From assembly GCA_963765875.1 (NCBI GenBank), contig CAVXYK010000017.1, positions 248,001-312,000 on the forward strand: 64,000 nt of DNA, given 5' to 3'. Shown here in pieces: positions 37,280-48,979 of this stretch (position 1 is the first letter of the stretch; each line of letters begins with the position of its first letter). The notes below the pieces were generated by a model. That model saw nothing but the letters and a program-made list of their open reading frames with translations. It had not been told where the DNA came from and made no database searches. This DNA is from JAWKOK01 sp963765875 (GTDB taxonomy: Bacteria > Chloroflexota > Anaerolineae > Caldilineales > Caldilineaceae). The position numbers were made by a program, and so were the translations under genes.

Positions 37280-37981
37280 ATGACAATTCACCTTAATGCC
37301 CAGCCAGGGGAGATCGCGGAAACAGTCCTCCTGCCCGGCGATCCATTGCGGGCAAAATTCATTGCCGAAACTTTCTTGGACAACGCACGGCAACACAATG
37401 ACGTGCGCGGCATGTATGGTTTTACCGGCGACTACAGAGGAAAGCGGGTCTCCGTGCAGGGTACAGGCATGGGCGTGCCGTCCATCTCTATCTACGTGCA
37501 TGAGTTGATCAATGAGTACGGTGCAAAGAACCTGATACGTATCGGTTCATGCGGGGCCTTTCAGCCGGAATTGAAACTGATGGATGTTATCCTGGCCCAG
37601 GCCGTGTCGACCGATTCACATATGAATCGACTTCGTTTCAGCGGTATGGACTTTGCCCCTGTGGCCGATTTCGGCCTGCTCATGAAAGCGTATCAAGCCG
37701 CCGTCGCCAAAGGAGTTGACGTCAAAGTGGGCAATATCCTCACCAGCGACACCTTCTACGGCGACGATCCCAATTGCTGGCGGCTCTGGGCCGACTACGG
37801 CGTGCTGGCCGTCGAAATGGAATCAGCTGCCCTTTATACGCTGGCAGCCAAATTTAACGTCAAGGCACTTTCGATCCTAACCGTCAGCGACAGCCTGGTG
37901 CGGGAGGAAGCACTTTCGTCCGATGACCGTGAGACAGCGCTACGCAACATGATTGAGATCGCACTGGAAGTGGCTGAATGA
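37280..37981 (+). CDS. deoD: purine-nucleoside phosphorylase, DeoD type
   Basis: A 233-residue hexameric-type phosphorylase that cleaves purine nucleosides to base and (deoxy)ribose 1-phosphate. Motifs: the phosphate loop LLPGDPLRAKFIAE, GTGMGVPSISIYVHEL, IRIGSCGAFQ and VEMESAALYTLAAKF with the catalytic loop SDSLVREEALSSDDRE. Start ATG 37280 has AAAAGGA upstream. Its product ribose 1-phosphate is the substrate of DeoB encoded 190 nt downstream, forming a nucleoside salvage/catabolic pair. Confidence 0.96.
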   Translation: MTIHLNAQPGEIAETVLLPGDPLRAKFIAETFLDNARQHNDVRGMYGFTGDYRGKRVSVQGTGMGVPSISIYVHELINEYGAKNLIRIGSCGAFQPELKLMDVILAQAVSTDSHMNRLRFSGMDFAPVADFGLLMKAYQAAVAKGVDVKVGNILTSDTFYGDDPNCWRLWADYGVLAVEMESAALYTLAAKFNVKALSILTVSDSLVREEALSSDDRETALRNMIEIALEVAE

Positions 37982-38077
37982 GAGCATGGAGCATTTCGGA
38001 ACGAACAATCGACCTTGATATCGCTTCACCGCCTTTCACAAAACAGCTATCTGTCTTGACCAGAGCAATTTAGTGAG

Positions 38078-38128
38078 TGTCCGCAGATAACCTCCCGGAG
38101 GTTCAAACCGCTAAGTTGTTTGCGGACA
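38078..38128. repeat. TGTCCGCA/TGCGGACA inverted repeat with inner AACCTCC palindrome
   Basis: Outer arms TGTCCGCA (38078-38085) and TGCGGACA (38121-38128) enclose a perfect small hairpin AACCTCC-C-GGAGGTT (38089-38103). It lies between deoD and deoB and could attenuate or process their common transcript, or be a dispersed element. Confidence 0.65.
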
Positions 38129-38168
38129 ATTATTTAGGTCAGACCTATCGATACGGAGCACCAAAACC

Positions 38169-39347
38169 ATGCATATCCAACGAGTCATCCTCATTGTCCT
38201 GGACAGCGTGGGCATTGGCGAAGCAGCCGATGCAGCGGCGTACGGCGATGTAGGCAGCCACACGCTGGGCAATATTGCACAGGCCGTTGGTGGACTACAT
38301 TTGCCCAACATGGAATCGATGGGGCTGGCCAATATCGCCATCCTCGATGGACTAAAGCCCCAAATGGTCCCCACAGCAGCCTACGGCAAAATGGCCGAGG
38401 TTTCTTCCGGCAAGGACACCACCACCGGCCATTGGGAACTCACCGGCATCCATCTGCAACGCAGTTTCCCGGTCTATCCCGATGGATTCCCTCGTGATGT
38501 GATGGCCCGCTACGAGGCTGAGACGAGTCGGGGTTGGTTGGGCAACTATCCGGCATCGGGGACCGCAATCATTGAGGAATTGGGGCCGGAACATCTAGCC
38601 ACCGGCAAGACGATCGTCTATACATCAGCCGACAGCGTCTTCCAGATCGCAGCCCACGAAGAGGTGATCCCGCCGGATGAACTCTGGAAAATCTGTGAAA
38701 CTGCCCGTGCCATCCTCCGCGGTGAGCATGAGGTGGGCCGGGTGATTGCTCGCCCGTTTGTGGGCGAGCCGGGAACGTTTGAACGAACGGCCAATCGTCG
38801 TGACTTCTCGGTGCTTCCGCCCGAGCCCACTGTGCTGGACGCGCTCAAAGATGCGGGACGAATGGTCTACGCCGTCGGCAAAATTGAGGATATCTTCGCA
38901 AAACAGGGAATCACCGATGCCGTCCACACGAAGAACAACATGGACGGCGTGGATCAGACGTTGGCGGTCATGCGTGAACGCAGTGAGCGGGGCTTGATTT
39001 TCACCAACCTGGTCGACTTCGACGCCAAGTTTGGGCATCGAAACAACGCTCAGGGGTACGCCGGTGCGTTGGTCGAATTTGATCAGCGCATCCCGGAACT
39101 GATGGCCGCCCTAAAGCCTGACGATGTCCTGGTTCTGACGGCAGATCACGGCAATGACCCTACATATCCCGGCACGGATCACACCCGTGAATACGTGCCG
39201 ATACTCATCGCCGGCGAGGCGATCAACACCGGCATCAATATCGGCACACGTTCGACATTCGCCGATCTGGCGGCGACTATCGCTGAAATGCTCGATGTCA
39301 AAGCGCCCAGCCAGGGCGAGAGCTTCGTAACACTGCTGGTCAAATAG
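38169..39347 (+). CDS. deoB: phosphopentomutase
   Basis: A 392-residue alkaline-phosphatase-superfamily mutase that interconverts (deoxy)ribose 1- and 5-phosphate. Metal and active-site motifs: VILIVLDSVGIGEAADAAAYGD, GKDTTTGHWELTG with the phosphorylated Thr, DAVHTKNNMDG, FTNLVDFDAKFGHRN and LTADHGNDPTYPGTDHTREYVPIL. Full family length. It works after DeoD in nucleoside breakdown. Confidence 0.97.
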   Translation: MHIQRVILIVLDSVGIGEAADAAAYGDVGSHTLGNIAQAVGGLHLPNMESMGLANIAILDGLKPQMVPTAAYGKMAEVSSGKDTTTGHWELTGIHLQRSFPVYPDGFPRDVMARYEAETSRGWLGNYPASGTAIIEELGPEHLATGKTIVYTSADSVFQIAAHEEVIPPDELWKICETARAILRGEHEVGRVIARPFVGEPGTFERTANRRDFSVLPPEPTVLDALKDAGRMVYAVGKIEDIFAKQGITDAVHTKNNMDGVDQTLAVMRERSERGLIFTNLVDFDAKFGHRNNAQGYAGALVEFDQRIPELMAALKPDDVLVLTADHGNDPTYPGTDHTREYVPILIAGEAINTGINIGTRSTFADLAATIAEMLDVKAPSQGESFVTLLVK

Positions 39348-39368
39348 TACAACAAAAATCAAGCTTTT

Positions 39369-40817
39369 CTAGTCGGCAAGCGGCAGCGTCACCGTGAAGC
39401 GACTGCCCATGCCCCGGCTGCTCTCCAAGTCGATGTCACCGTCGTGGGCGACGACGATATCGCGGGCGATGGCCAGTCCCAGGCCCATGCCTTGCGGGAA
39501 TCTCCGATCCGCCTGGCCACGCTGAAATGGCTCAAAAATCAGAGCCTGCTCATCGGCGGGTATGCCCGGCCCGGTGTCGCCAATACGAATCCAACATGCG
39601 CCGGGCGCCTTCGCTGCCCTCATAATACCGGCTTCCACCAGGATCGTACCGTCCTCAGGCGTGTATTTTATGGCGTTGCTGAACAAGTTGCCCAACGCTC
39701 GCCCCATTTGATCACTGTCTATCGACACCAATGGAAGGTCGAGCGGGATATCGGCACGCCAGGTAATTCCTTTTTCGCCTGCGGAATGCCGCCACAACGT
39801 CATCACCTGGGGCAACCATTGGCTGAGCGGCGTCGGCTGCAGGTTGAGATCCAACGGTCCGAGCACCTGAGTATGCAGCCGGGTCAGATCCTCTAACAAC
39901 GGCTGCATACGTGCGATCTGGTCATCCATGCCCACAAGCAATTCGTCGCGCAGTTCCGGTTCGGCATGCGCTCCATGACGAAGCGCATCCACCGCGGCGC
40001 GCAATGAGCCCAGTGGACGCCCCAATTCGTGGACCAGGTTCGCCAACAGGCGACGACGCGCATCCTCCAACGTCTCCAACCGATCCACCAGCGCGTTGAC
40101 GGCCTGGTAGACTGCATTGATCTCCACGATGTCCTGTTGGGGCAATGTATCAGGCCGGTCACCGCCGGCGATGGCATAGACCGTTCCGGTCACCCGCTTG
40201 AGCGAGCGTTCAATCCGCAACGCCAGCCAGAGGCCGAGTAGAACAGCCAACACAATAAGCGCAATGACGACGATTACGAGCAACCAGGTGAGATTGGCCA
40301 GCCGCTGTTGCGCCGTGTCAACCTCTCCAGTCAGCAGCAGAACCCCGCTCAGTCGATTTTCGGCATCAAAGACGGGGACGAGGAAATCGGTCAAATTGGC
40401 GGCCTGCTCAGCGTTACGCACTCGAATCTCAAGCGTACTCTGGCCTGAGAGGATGGCGGCCACACCTTCTGCAGTCAGCTGCTCGCCGATGCGGTCGGCA
40501 TTCACTTCCTCGCTGGAGGCCAGAACCCGCCCTTCTGAATCCAGCATCGTGAGCATGGTCAGGCGCAGGTTGGCATTGGCCAGAAACTCCTGGGCCGCCG
40601 CCGGATCGTCCCATATCGATTCAACCTGGCCTGTGAGCGACGCCAGGGTTTGGGCCTGATTGGTCAACCGCTCCGCTTCCTGATCGAGCGTGCCCTGAAC
40701 CAATGAGAGTGTACCCTGCGTGAGCAGGACGGCGTAGACCGCCAGACCAATCAGCGGCGTAACGACGAGAATGGGGAGGATATGGCTGAGAATAAGTCGG
40801 TTGCGCAACGTTCGCAT
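39369..40817 (-). CDS. sensor histidine kinase
   Basis: A 482-residue membrane histidine kinase. Two membrane helices (about 9-31 and 192-217) flank an extracytoplasmic sensor domain of about 150 residues. A HAMP-like linker follows, then the dimerisation/phosphoacceptor helix NLVHELGRPLGSLRAA (His about 295), the N-box NLFSNAIKYTPEDG and ATP-lid motifs GDTGPGIP and GMGLGLAIARDIV. The H-box is LVHELGRP rather than the common VSHELRTP. Start ATG 40817 chosen over 40847 for fit to the N-terminal helix. Partner regulator lies 165 nt upstream. Confidence 0.92.
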   Translation of the reverse strand: MRTLRNRLILSHILPILVVTPLIGLAVYAVLLTQGTLSLVQGTLDQEAERLTNQAQTLASLTGQVESIWDDPAAAQEFLANANLRLTMLTMLDSEGRVLASSEEVNADRIGEQLTAEGVAAILSGQSTLEIRVRNAEQAANLTDFLVPVFDAENRLSGVLLLTGEVDTAQQRLANLTWLLVIVVIALIVLAVLLGLWLALRIERSLKRVTGTVYAIAGGDRPDTLPQQDIVEINAVYQAVNALVDRLETLEDARRRLLANLVHELGRPLGSLRAAVDALRHGAHAEPELRDELLVGMDDQIARMQPLLEDLTRLHTQVLGPLDLNLQPTPLSQWLPQVMTLWRHSAGEKGITWRADIPLDLPLVSIDSDQMGRALGNLFSNAIKYTPEDGTILVEAGIMRAAKAPGACWIRIGDTGPGIPADEQALIFEPFQRGQADRRFPQGMGLGLAIARDIVVAHDGDIDLESSRGMGSRFTVTLPLAD

Positions 40818-40982
40818 CAAACCGCTCCAGTGCAAGGTTGAGTCCACTGCAAAAAGCCACAGACGAACGCAAAAAAACGCAAATACAAACCAATTTTCTC
40901 CGGTTTACCGCCGTGGTCCACTGTGCCGTTTCTGCGCTTCCGTGAAAAGAAAGACCGTTTTGCAACAGCGCCAAGCAAAAGA

Positions 40983-41684
40983 TCAGCGTTCATGGACAAC
41001 AAGTTTATAGCCGACACTGCGGACGGTAACCAGGCGAGTAGGCTTGTTGGGGTTCTCCTCCAGCTTCTCACGCAGCCGTCGCATGTGAACGTAGAGCACC
41101 TGCGGTTCACCCACAAATTCCGTTCCCCAGACACGGGCCAGCAGGTCATCGGCCGTCAGCACATTGCCCGCCTCCTGAGCCAGGGCGTGGAGTAGATCAA
41201 ATTCACGCCGCGAGAGTTCGACAGACGTTCCGGCGACAGTGACGCTATGAGCCGCCGCGTCGATGACCAGATCGCCAATGAACAATCGGCTGGTGTCCGC
41301 GACGGGGGTAGGGGCGCTATGTTGAGATCGACGCAACACGGCGCGAATGCGCGCCAGCAGCACATCCGTGTCAAAAGGCTTGGTGACATAGTCATCAGCG
41401 CCTAGCTCCAGGCCCAGAACCTGCTCCAGTTCTCGACGTCTGGCAGTCAGAAAGATGATGGGGATGTCATGCACCAGGCGCAATTGCCTCAAGACTTCCA
41501 AGCCATCGATGCCCGGCAGACCAATATCAAGCAGCATCAGATCAGGCGGATCTTGCTCTACGGCAAGAAGCGCCTCCTCACCGGAAGCAGCAGAACTCAC
41601 ACGATATCCAGCCTGTTCCAGTCGGAAAGCCAGGCTACGGCGCATCAGTGAATCATCATCTACAGAGAGAATGTGCATATTCAT
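40983..41684 (-). CDS. OmpR-family response regulator
   Basis: A 233-residue regulator: receiver domain with acidic pocket SVDDD, phosphoacceptor in LMLLDIGLPGIDG (Asp about 54), Thr/Ser in FLTARR and Lys in VTKPFDTD; C-terminal winged helix with ELSRREFDLLHALAQEAGNV, and the wing RLVTVRSVGYKL. Start ATG 41684 (or 41678); the much longer open frame upstream is antisense to the EEP gene. A TACAAT box 7 nt before ATG 41684 suggests a leaderless mRNA. Forms a two-component system with the adjacent kinase. Confidence 0.94.
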   Translation of the reverse strand: MNMHILSVDDDSLMRRSLAFRLEQAGYRVSSAASGEEALLAVEQDPPDLMLLDIGLPGIDGLEVLRQLRLVHDIPIIFLTARRRELEQVLGLELGADDYVTKPFDTDVLLARIRAVLRRSQHSAPTPVADTSRLFIGDLVIDAAAHSVTVAGTSVELSRREFDLLHALAQEAGNVLTADDLLARVWGTEFVGEPQVLYVHMRRLREKLEENPNKPTRLVTVRSVGYKLVVHER

Positions 41685-41784
41685 ATCGCCTATTGTACCA
41701 AAAGCGCTCAGTTCGATACAGATGCTCAAGTTTCGAATGCATGTTTGGGCCGTGGGCCTGCCGCGCCAACAGAACGAGAGAAGG

Positions 41785-41818
41785 ATGCAGGGGCGCGCCC
41801 TTGTGGCCGCCCGCCGCC
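41785..41818. repeat. GGGGCGCGCCCTTGTGGCCGCCCGCC repeat segment
   Basis: The stretch from about 41788 (GGGGCGCGCCCTTGTGGCCG, then CCCGCC) is close to the segment at 18514, suggesting a second copy of a dispersed GC-rich repeat. It sits between the divergent response regulator and EEP genes. Confidence 0.5.
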
Positions 41819-41874
41819 GGCAGTCAGCGAACCGCATCCATCGGCCCAGTTCTACGCATGTTTCACCCCCATCA

Positions 41875-41903
41875 TTGACAGTGTCCTGGTCCTCACATAC
41901 AAT
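41875..41903 (+). promoter_or_regulatory. consensus promoter for a leaderless EEP transcript
   Basis: TTGACA (41875-41880), a 17-nt spacer and TACAAT (41898-41903) end 6 nt before the ATG at 41910, which has no ribosome site. The near-perfect promoter geometry places the transcript start at the initiation codon. Confidence 0.85.
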
Positions 41904-41909
41904 CCACTC

Positions 41910-42803
41910 ATGAAGATTATGACATACAACATTCGCGGTTGGCGGACGATGGACGACCAGCCCAATTTGGATGCGGTAGGGAATGTCATTGCTGCTTTGC
42001 AGCCCGACATCGTTGGCCTGAACGAAGTCTTTCATCCACATATCATCACCGGCGAAGACATCGAAAGCAAAGGTGTCGATAACCAACGTATCAATGGTGA
42101 AGAAAATGCCCAATATGCGCCTACATTGGAGCGTTTGGCCCAGCGTCTGGGCATGACCTATGTTTTTGGGCCTTGCTTGCGCTGGCCTGCCCAAAACGAC
42201 ATGCCTGCAAGCGCCTATGGCAATGCCATATTGAGTCGCTGGCCGATACTTGCCAGCGCGGGCCACCACTTGACAGCGGTTGAAGGCAAGGAACAGCGTG
42301 GCCTGCTGGAAGCGCGCATCGAGTTGCCCGATGGTCGAGCATTCACGGTCTACCAGACCCATTTGGGCTACAGCGACGAAGAGGTGCGTCTGATCCAATT
42401 GCGTTCCGTGCGTGCCTGGACGGTCCGAGATCGCAACCGTCCACACGTCGTGATGGGCGACTTCAATGCCATCAGCCTGTGGGATTTTGAAGGTCGGGAA
42501 CAGAAATTGATCGATCTTTCACATCACCCGAAAGGCAGTAATTTGGGCGGCGGGGAGAAGGGTCCTCGTGTCGTAGCCCAGATGCACGGGGCCGGCTACA
42601 CCGATTGTTACAGCCTTTTCGGTCCGCCTGCCCATGACAGCTACATCCCGGCCACCGATCAGCCTATCCGCATCGACTACATCTTTGCCAGCCGGCCCCT
42701 TACGCCCCACGTTACCGATTGCCGGATCTGGCGTGAAAAATCCGGGGACGAAGCATCGGATCACCGACCTGTGATAGCCGAATTTGAGGACACTGGTTGG
42801 TGA
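41910..42803 (+). CDS. endonuclease/exonuclease/phosphatase family protein
   Basis: A 297-residue EEP-fold hydrolase starting MKIMTYNIRGW. Catalytic signatures: YNIRG (Asn), DIVGLNEVF (metal Glu about 41), YQTHLGYSDEEVR, VVMGDFNAIS (Asp/Asn) and ASDHRPVIAEF (Asp-His). The fold covers nucleases, phosphodiesterases and lipid phosphatases; the exact substrate is unknown. Start defined by the promoter lying 6 nt upstream. rarA follows about 100 nt later, after a heptamer repeat block. Confidence 0.92.
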   Translation: MKIMTYNIRGWRTMDDQPNLDAVGNVIAALQPDIVGLNEVFHPHIITGEDIESKGVDNQRINGEENAQYAPTLERLAQRLGMTYVFGPCLRWPAQNDMPASAYGNAILSRWPILASAGHHLTAVEGKEQRGLLEARIELPDGRAFTVYQTHLGYSDEEVRLIQLRSVRAWTVRDRNRPHVVMGDFNAISLWDFEGREQKLIDLSHHPKGSNLGGGEKGPRVVAQMHGAGYTDCYSLFGPPAHDSYIPATDQPIRIDYIFASRPLTPHVTDCRIWREKSGDEASDHRPVIAEFEDTGW

Positions 42804-42860
42804 ATAGGGAACTGGGACCAGTGATTCGGGATCGGGCTTTGCGAAAGTGCTTGTCTGACT

Positions 42861-42887
42861 CCCAATCCCCAATCCCCAATCCCCAAT
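42861..42887. repeat. tandem CCCCAAT heptamers (STRR-like)
   Basis: Four near-perfect CCCCAAT units run head to tail between the EEP gene and rarA, with degenerate G-rich counterparts from about 42808 giving weak dyad symmetry. They resemble short tandemly repeated repetitive (STRR) heptamers known from filamentous cyanobacteria. Confidence 0.8.
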
Positions 42888-42905
42888 CACCGATTTCCCA
42901 CAACC

Positions 42906-45224
<2,319 letters not shown>

Positions 45225-45247
45225 TTCTACCTAGAAAGTATGTCGGA

Positions 45248-45457
45248 CTATCCGGCCGGACCACTGCGATCGATGGCTAGCCGCAGGTTGTACTCCTGTG
45301 CCATGAGTCGCTCTAGCTCGGTTTCGAGTCTTTCGATACGCTTGCGGTCCGGCTTCTCGATATCGGGGCGTCGCTCTCGCTCCAACTCACGCCGAGTCCG
45401 AACAATCTTGCGTTGAGTTTCCTGCTTACGCGCTATCAGTGCATCGCGATCCGCCAT
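45248..45457 (-). CDS. small charged coiled-coil protein of unknown function
   Basis: A 69-residue frame beginning MADRDALIARKQETQRKIVR from ATG 45457. It is highly charged, with an Arg/Glu-rich helix (RRELERERRPDIEKPDRKRI) and heptad-like leucines (LETELERLMAQEYNLRLA), predicting a coiled coil. I do not recognise a family. It lies alone between convergent rarA and the tatC terminator. GGGGATAATGG precedes the ATG. Real expression is plausible but unproven. Confidence 0.5.
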   Translation of the reverse strand: MADRDALIARKQETQRKIVRTRRELERERRPDIEKPDRKRIERLETELERLMAQEYNLRLAIDRSGPAG

Positions 45458-45505
45458 TATCCCCTCCACGCGTTATCCGCCCACACGGTAGAATCCCTGG
45501 TCGAA

Positions 45506-45542
45506 AAAGGGGTCTGGCTTCTGATTGAAGCCAGACCCCTTT
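45506..45542 (-). terminator. tatBC operon terminator (bidirectional)
   Basis: Perfect 16-bp stem AAAGGGGTCTGGCTTC (45506-45521) and GAAGCCAGACCCCTTT (45527-45542) with a 5-nt loop, about 40 nt after the tatC stop. Confidence 0.85.
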
Positions 45543-45578
45543 GCAAACTTATCCAATCGTTATCTTCCTGTATCGACC

Positions 45579-46385
45579 CTACTCGTCATCCTTGTATTCA
45601 TCAGGGATGAAAGATTCCGAGAAATCACGTGCCTCGCGGGGCTTGTAGAGCCCATATGCAATCCCAACGCTGAGAAAATAGAGCGAGATGAGCGGCAACA
45701 TCACGATCGCCATGTTGACGGGATCGATGGTCGGTGTGATGGCTGCAGCGGCAATGGCAATAATGACAATAGACTGTCGCCAGTAGCCCAGAAGCTGCGG
45801 TCCGCTGAGCACGCCGGTGCGTGCCAGGAAAGCGACAACCAGCGGCGTCTGGAAGGCAACGCCGATCCAGAAGACGATACGCGTCACAAAGCCGACATAG
45901 CGATCGATCGTCCACTCCTGGCGGATGATGTCGCCCAAGAACCCTTGCAGAAAACCGACAGCCACCGGGACGAGCACAAAGTAGGCGAAAAGTGCACCGA
46001 TCACGAAGAGCACCATGATGCCCGGCAGGCTAATCAGCAACCAGCGCTTTTCATGGGGATAGAGACCCGGCGCGGCAAAACCGATCAGGTGATAGACAAT
46101 GATGGGCATTGCGATGGCAGCGCCCATGGTGAAGCTGACCTTGAAAAAGATGGCGATGGTATCTGTTGGGCCGATGGCGATGGTTTCAGCGCCCAGTTCG
46201 GTCAACGGTCGGGTGATGATGCGCAAAATCGGGGCGACAAAGATCATCGAAACCAGCGTACCGACGGCCAACGCGCCGAGAATCCACATGAGCCGCATGC
46301 GCAACTCAAGCAGATGCTCCATGAGCGTCATCTGTTCTTCTTCAATGGGATCCTGCGGCTCACTGGCCATGACATTCTGACTCAC
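45579..46385 (-). CDS. tatC: Sec-independent protein translocase TatC
   Basis: A 268-residue six-helix membrane protein, the receptor core of the twin-arginine export system. The conserved N-terminal HLLELRMRLMW, the periplasmic loop Glu/Pro region and APGLYPHEKRWL, YFVLVPVAVGFLQGF, GVAFQTPLVVAFLARTGVL and ITPTIDPVNMAIVMLPLISLYFLSV are all typical. Its ATG overlaps the tatB stop as ATGA, so the two subunits are translationally coupled. Confidence 0.96.
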   Translation of the reverse strand: MSQNVMASEPQDPIEEEQMTLMEHLLELRMRLMWILGALAVGTLVSMIFVAPILRIITRPLTELGAETIAIGPTDTIAIFFKVSFTMGAAIAMPIIVYHLIGFAAPGLYPHEKRWLLISLPGIMVLFVIGALFAYFVLVPVAVGFLQGFLGDIIRQEWTIDRYVGFVTRIVFWIGVAFQTPLVVAFLARTGVLSGPQLLGYWRQSIVIIAIAAAAITPTIDPVNMAIVMLPLISLYFLSVGIAYGLYKPREARDFSESFIPDEYKDDE

Positions 46386-47305
46386 GCACGATCTCCCGTG
46401 TTGTCCTGAGGAGTATCTGGGGAGATGTCTTGAGGAATATCGCGAGCGCTATCGAGCGACGTCCCGTTGGCAGACGCTGCGGACACAGACGGCTTTGGCT
46501 CGGAGGACGTTTCAGCATCTTCGATATTGGCCACTAATTCGTCCGGGGCGATGCGGTTTTCGACGGTTGGCTCGTCGTCTCCCGACATATCCGGCTCCGG
46601 ATTGGGATCCAGCGCTTTTTGCCTTGAGACTGACGACTTGACGTAGGGATTGGAGGTCATCTTTGGCTGAGATCTGGCCAAAATGTCAATTGGCTCCTTG
46701 GCCGGGGCCTCTGCCGCAGGTGCTTCAGATTCTGCTGCCGACCCAACGGCGCCCTCGTCGGGTTCATCCACCGGACCGTCACCTACTGTGTCGTCACCTA
46801 CTGTGTCGTCACCTATTGTGCCATCACCCTCAGCACTGCTATCCGATTCAGCCAATGGTTTGGCGACTACCGGCTCAACCGGTCCGTCTGCACCATCAAT
46901 TGTCGTTGTTTCTGCTGCCGCTTCTGCTGTTGCCTTGGCGGCCACAGCAGTTGTTGCAGCCGCTGCCTCAGTTTTCTTGGCGGACGTCGATTTCTTCGGG
47001 TTAAATCCTGACTTTATATCATCTGTGATCTTCTTCGGGTTGAGCTCGCCCAGAGCCTTCTTCTCCGCTTCCAGATCAAGATCTTCCATGACCTCGTTCA
47101 TGATCTTCTGGGGGTTGATATCGTCCAGCGCCTTGAGTTCTTCACTGAACTGCGAGGTCAACTCACCAGACATATTGCGCAACATGCGGAAATACTTCGC
47201 GCCCTCACGGATGACGCCTGGCAGCCGTTCAGGCCCCAGGATCACCAACGCCAGAATCGCTATAAAGAAGAGTTCAAGAGGGCCAATGCCAAAAATACTA
47301 TTCAT
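46382..47305 (-). CDS. tatB: twin-arginine translocase subunit TatB with long acidic tail
   Basis: A 307-residue protein whose first about 65 residues are TatB/TatA-like: IFGIGPLELFFIAILALVILGPERLPGVIREGAKYFRMLRN, that is a membrane helix, hinge and amphipathic helix with the Glu in GPLEL that typifies TatB. The remaining about 240 residues are unusually long for TatB, acidic and repetitive, including tandem GDDTV units (15-nt repeats around 46785-46830) and an Ala/Thr-rich stretch. tatC follows with a 4-nt overlap. Confidence 0.9.
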   Translation of the reverse strand: MNSIFGIGPLELFFIAILALVILGPERLPGVIREGAKYFRMLRNMSGELTSQFSEELKALDDINPQKIMNEVMEDLDLEAEKKALGELNPKKITDDIKSGFNPKKSTSAKKTEAAAATTAVAAKATAEAAAETTTIDGADGPVEPVVAKPLAESDSSAEGDGTIGDDTVGDDTVGDGPVDEPDEGAVGSAAESEAPAAEAPAKEPIDILARSQPKMTSNPYVKSSVSRQKALDPNPEPDMSGDDEPTVENRIAPDELVANIEDAETSSEPKPSVSAASANGTSLDSARDIPQDISPDTPQDNTGDRA

Positions 47306-47382
47306 GGTCTCTATCTACTAGCGGCCCTGCTGCAAGAGCCAACGTATGCCGCAGGTAGCCACAGGTTTTCAAAAAAAGGTGC

Positions 47383-48048
47383 CTAGAACTGTTTGCCGAG
47401 GGTTTCATCCAGGGCAGCACCCAGGACGCCATTAACGAAGCGAGGGCTGCTGTCACCGCCAAACTGCTTTGCTAGCTCCACAGCTTCGTTGATCACAACC
47501 TTGGGCGGCGCATCCGTATCGCGTGCACCGATCTCGAACATAGCCGATCTGAGAATGTTTCGATCAACAATGGCCAGTTGGTCTACCGGCCATTCGGGGG
47601 CATACCGAACAATTAGCTCGTCTAGGACATCGCGATTGCGAACGACTCCAGTGATGAGCCATCTAAAATAGACGGCGCCATGTCGCCCAAGATTTTCGTC
47701 AGCCAATCGAGCGTCGACAACACGGCCGGGCTCATGGCCGACACTATCGATCTCATAGAGCGCCTGCAACGCCGTACGACGAGCCATTTTTCGCTGGCCG
47801 ATCACTTCATGGTACGCCTTGCCTGTCAGCGTACCGTCGATCTGTAATACGCTGTCGGCTTGTGCCTCGACCATGACAACTTGCGGCGGCTCTTGCGCCA
47901 CCTCTTGCGCCACCTCTTGCGCTACCTCAAGAGAGAGATCCAGGCCGGACTCATCCATCGACTCATCGATTATACTGTCTATCTTGCTGTCTATCTGGTT
48001 GTCCGTCGTATGAGAGAGCGACCAGTTAGCTGTCTTATCGTGGGCCAT
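47383..48048 (-). CDS. nusB: transcription antitermination factor NusB with N-terminal extension
   Basis: A 221-residue protein. The last about 135 residues are NusB (RKMARRTALQALYEIDSVG, LIVRYAPEWPVDQLAIVDRNILRSAMFEI, VVINEAVELAKQFGGDSSPRFVNGVLGAAL), the RNA-binding partner of S10 in rRNA antitermination. The first about 85 residues are an acidic, Ser/Asp/Val-rich extension with three tandem VAQE units, absent from typical NusB of about 140 residues. Met 88 (KMARRTAL) would be the conventional start, but the ATG at 48048 lies 12 nt after fabG and suits operon coupling. Confidence 0.9.
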   Translation of the reverse strand: MAHDKTANWSLSHTTDNQIDSKIDSIIDESMDESGLDLSLEVAQEVAQEVAQEPPQVVMVEAQADSVLQIDGTLTGKAYHEVIGQRKMARRTALQALYEIDSVGHEPGRVVDARLADENLGRHGAVYFRWLITGVVRNRDVLDELIVRYAPEWPVDQLAIVDRNILRSAMFEIGARDTDAPPKVVINEAVELAKQFGGDSSPRFVNGVLGAALDETLGKQF

Positions 48049-48059
48049 AGAAGAGTCCC

Positions 48060-48812
<753 letters not shown>

Positions 48813-48979
48813 ATTGGCGTTTCTCTTGTCTAGCTTCCAAGGTTTTCTGATTCCGAAATGGACACGTGCTTCAACAATTCGCTACTGTACTGATCAGAAA
48901 ACGGCCTTTCTCATTCACTTCGATATAGCGGCCGTGTCACCTTGTCAAACGGCAAGGGCTATTATACAGCCGATATTGG

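Noticed and set aside
41685..42446. Long minus-strand frame extending the response regulator
   Set aside because: It is antisense to the well-supported EEP gene, and the receiver domain begins right at 41684.
42861..42887. Possible CRISPR array
   Set aside because: The repeats are 7-nt head-to-tail units with no unique spacers; they are tandem heptamers.
45525..46409. 294-codon plus-strand frame opposite tatC
   Set aside because: Low-complexity charged translation, antisense to a clear membrane protein, so a shadow frame.
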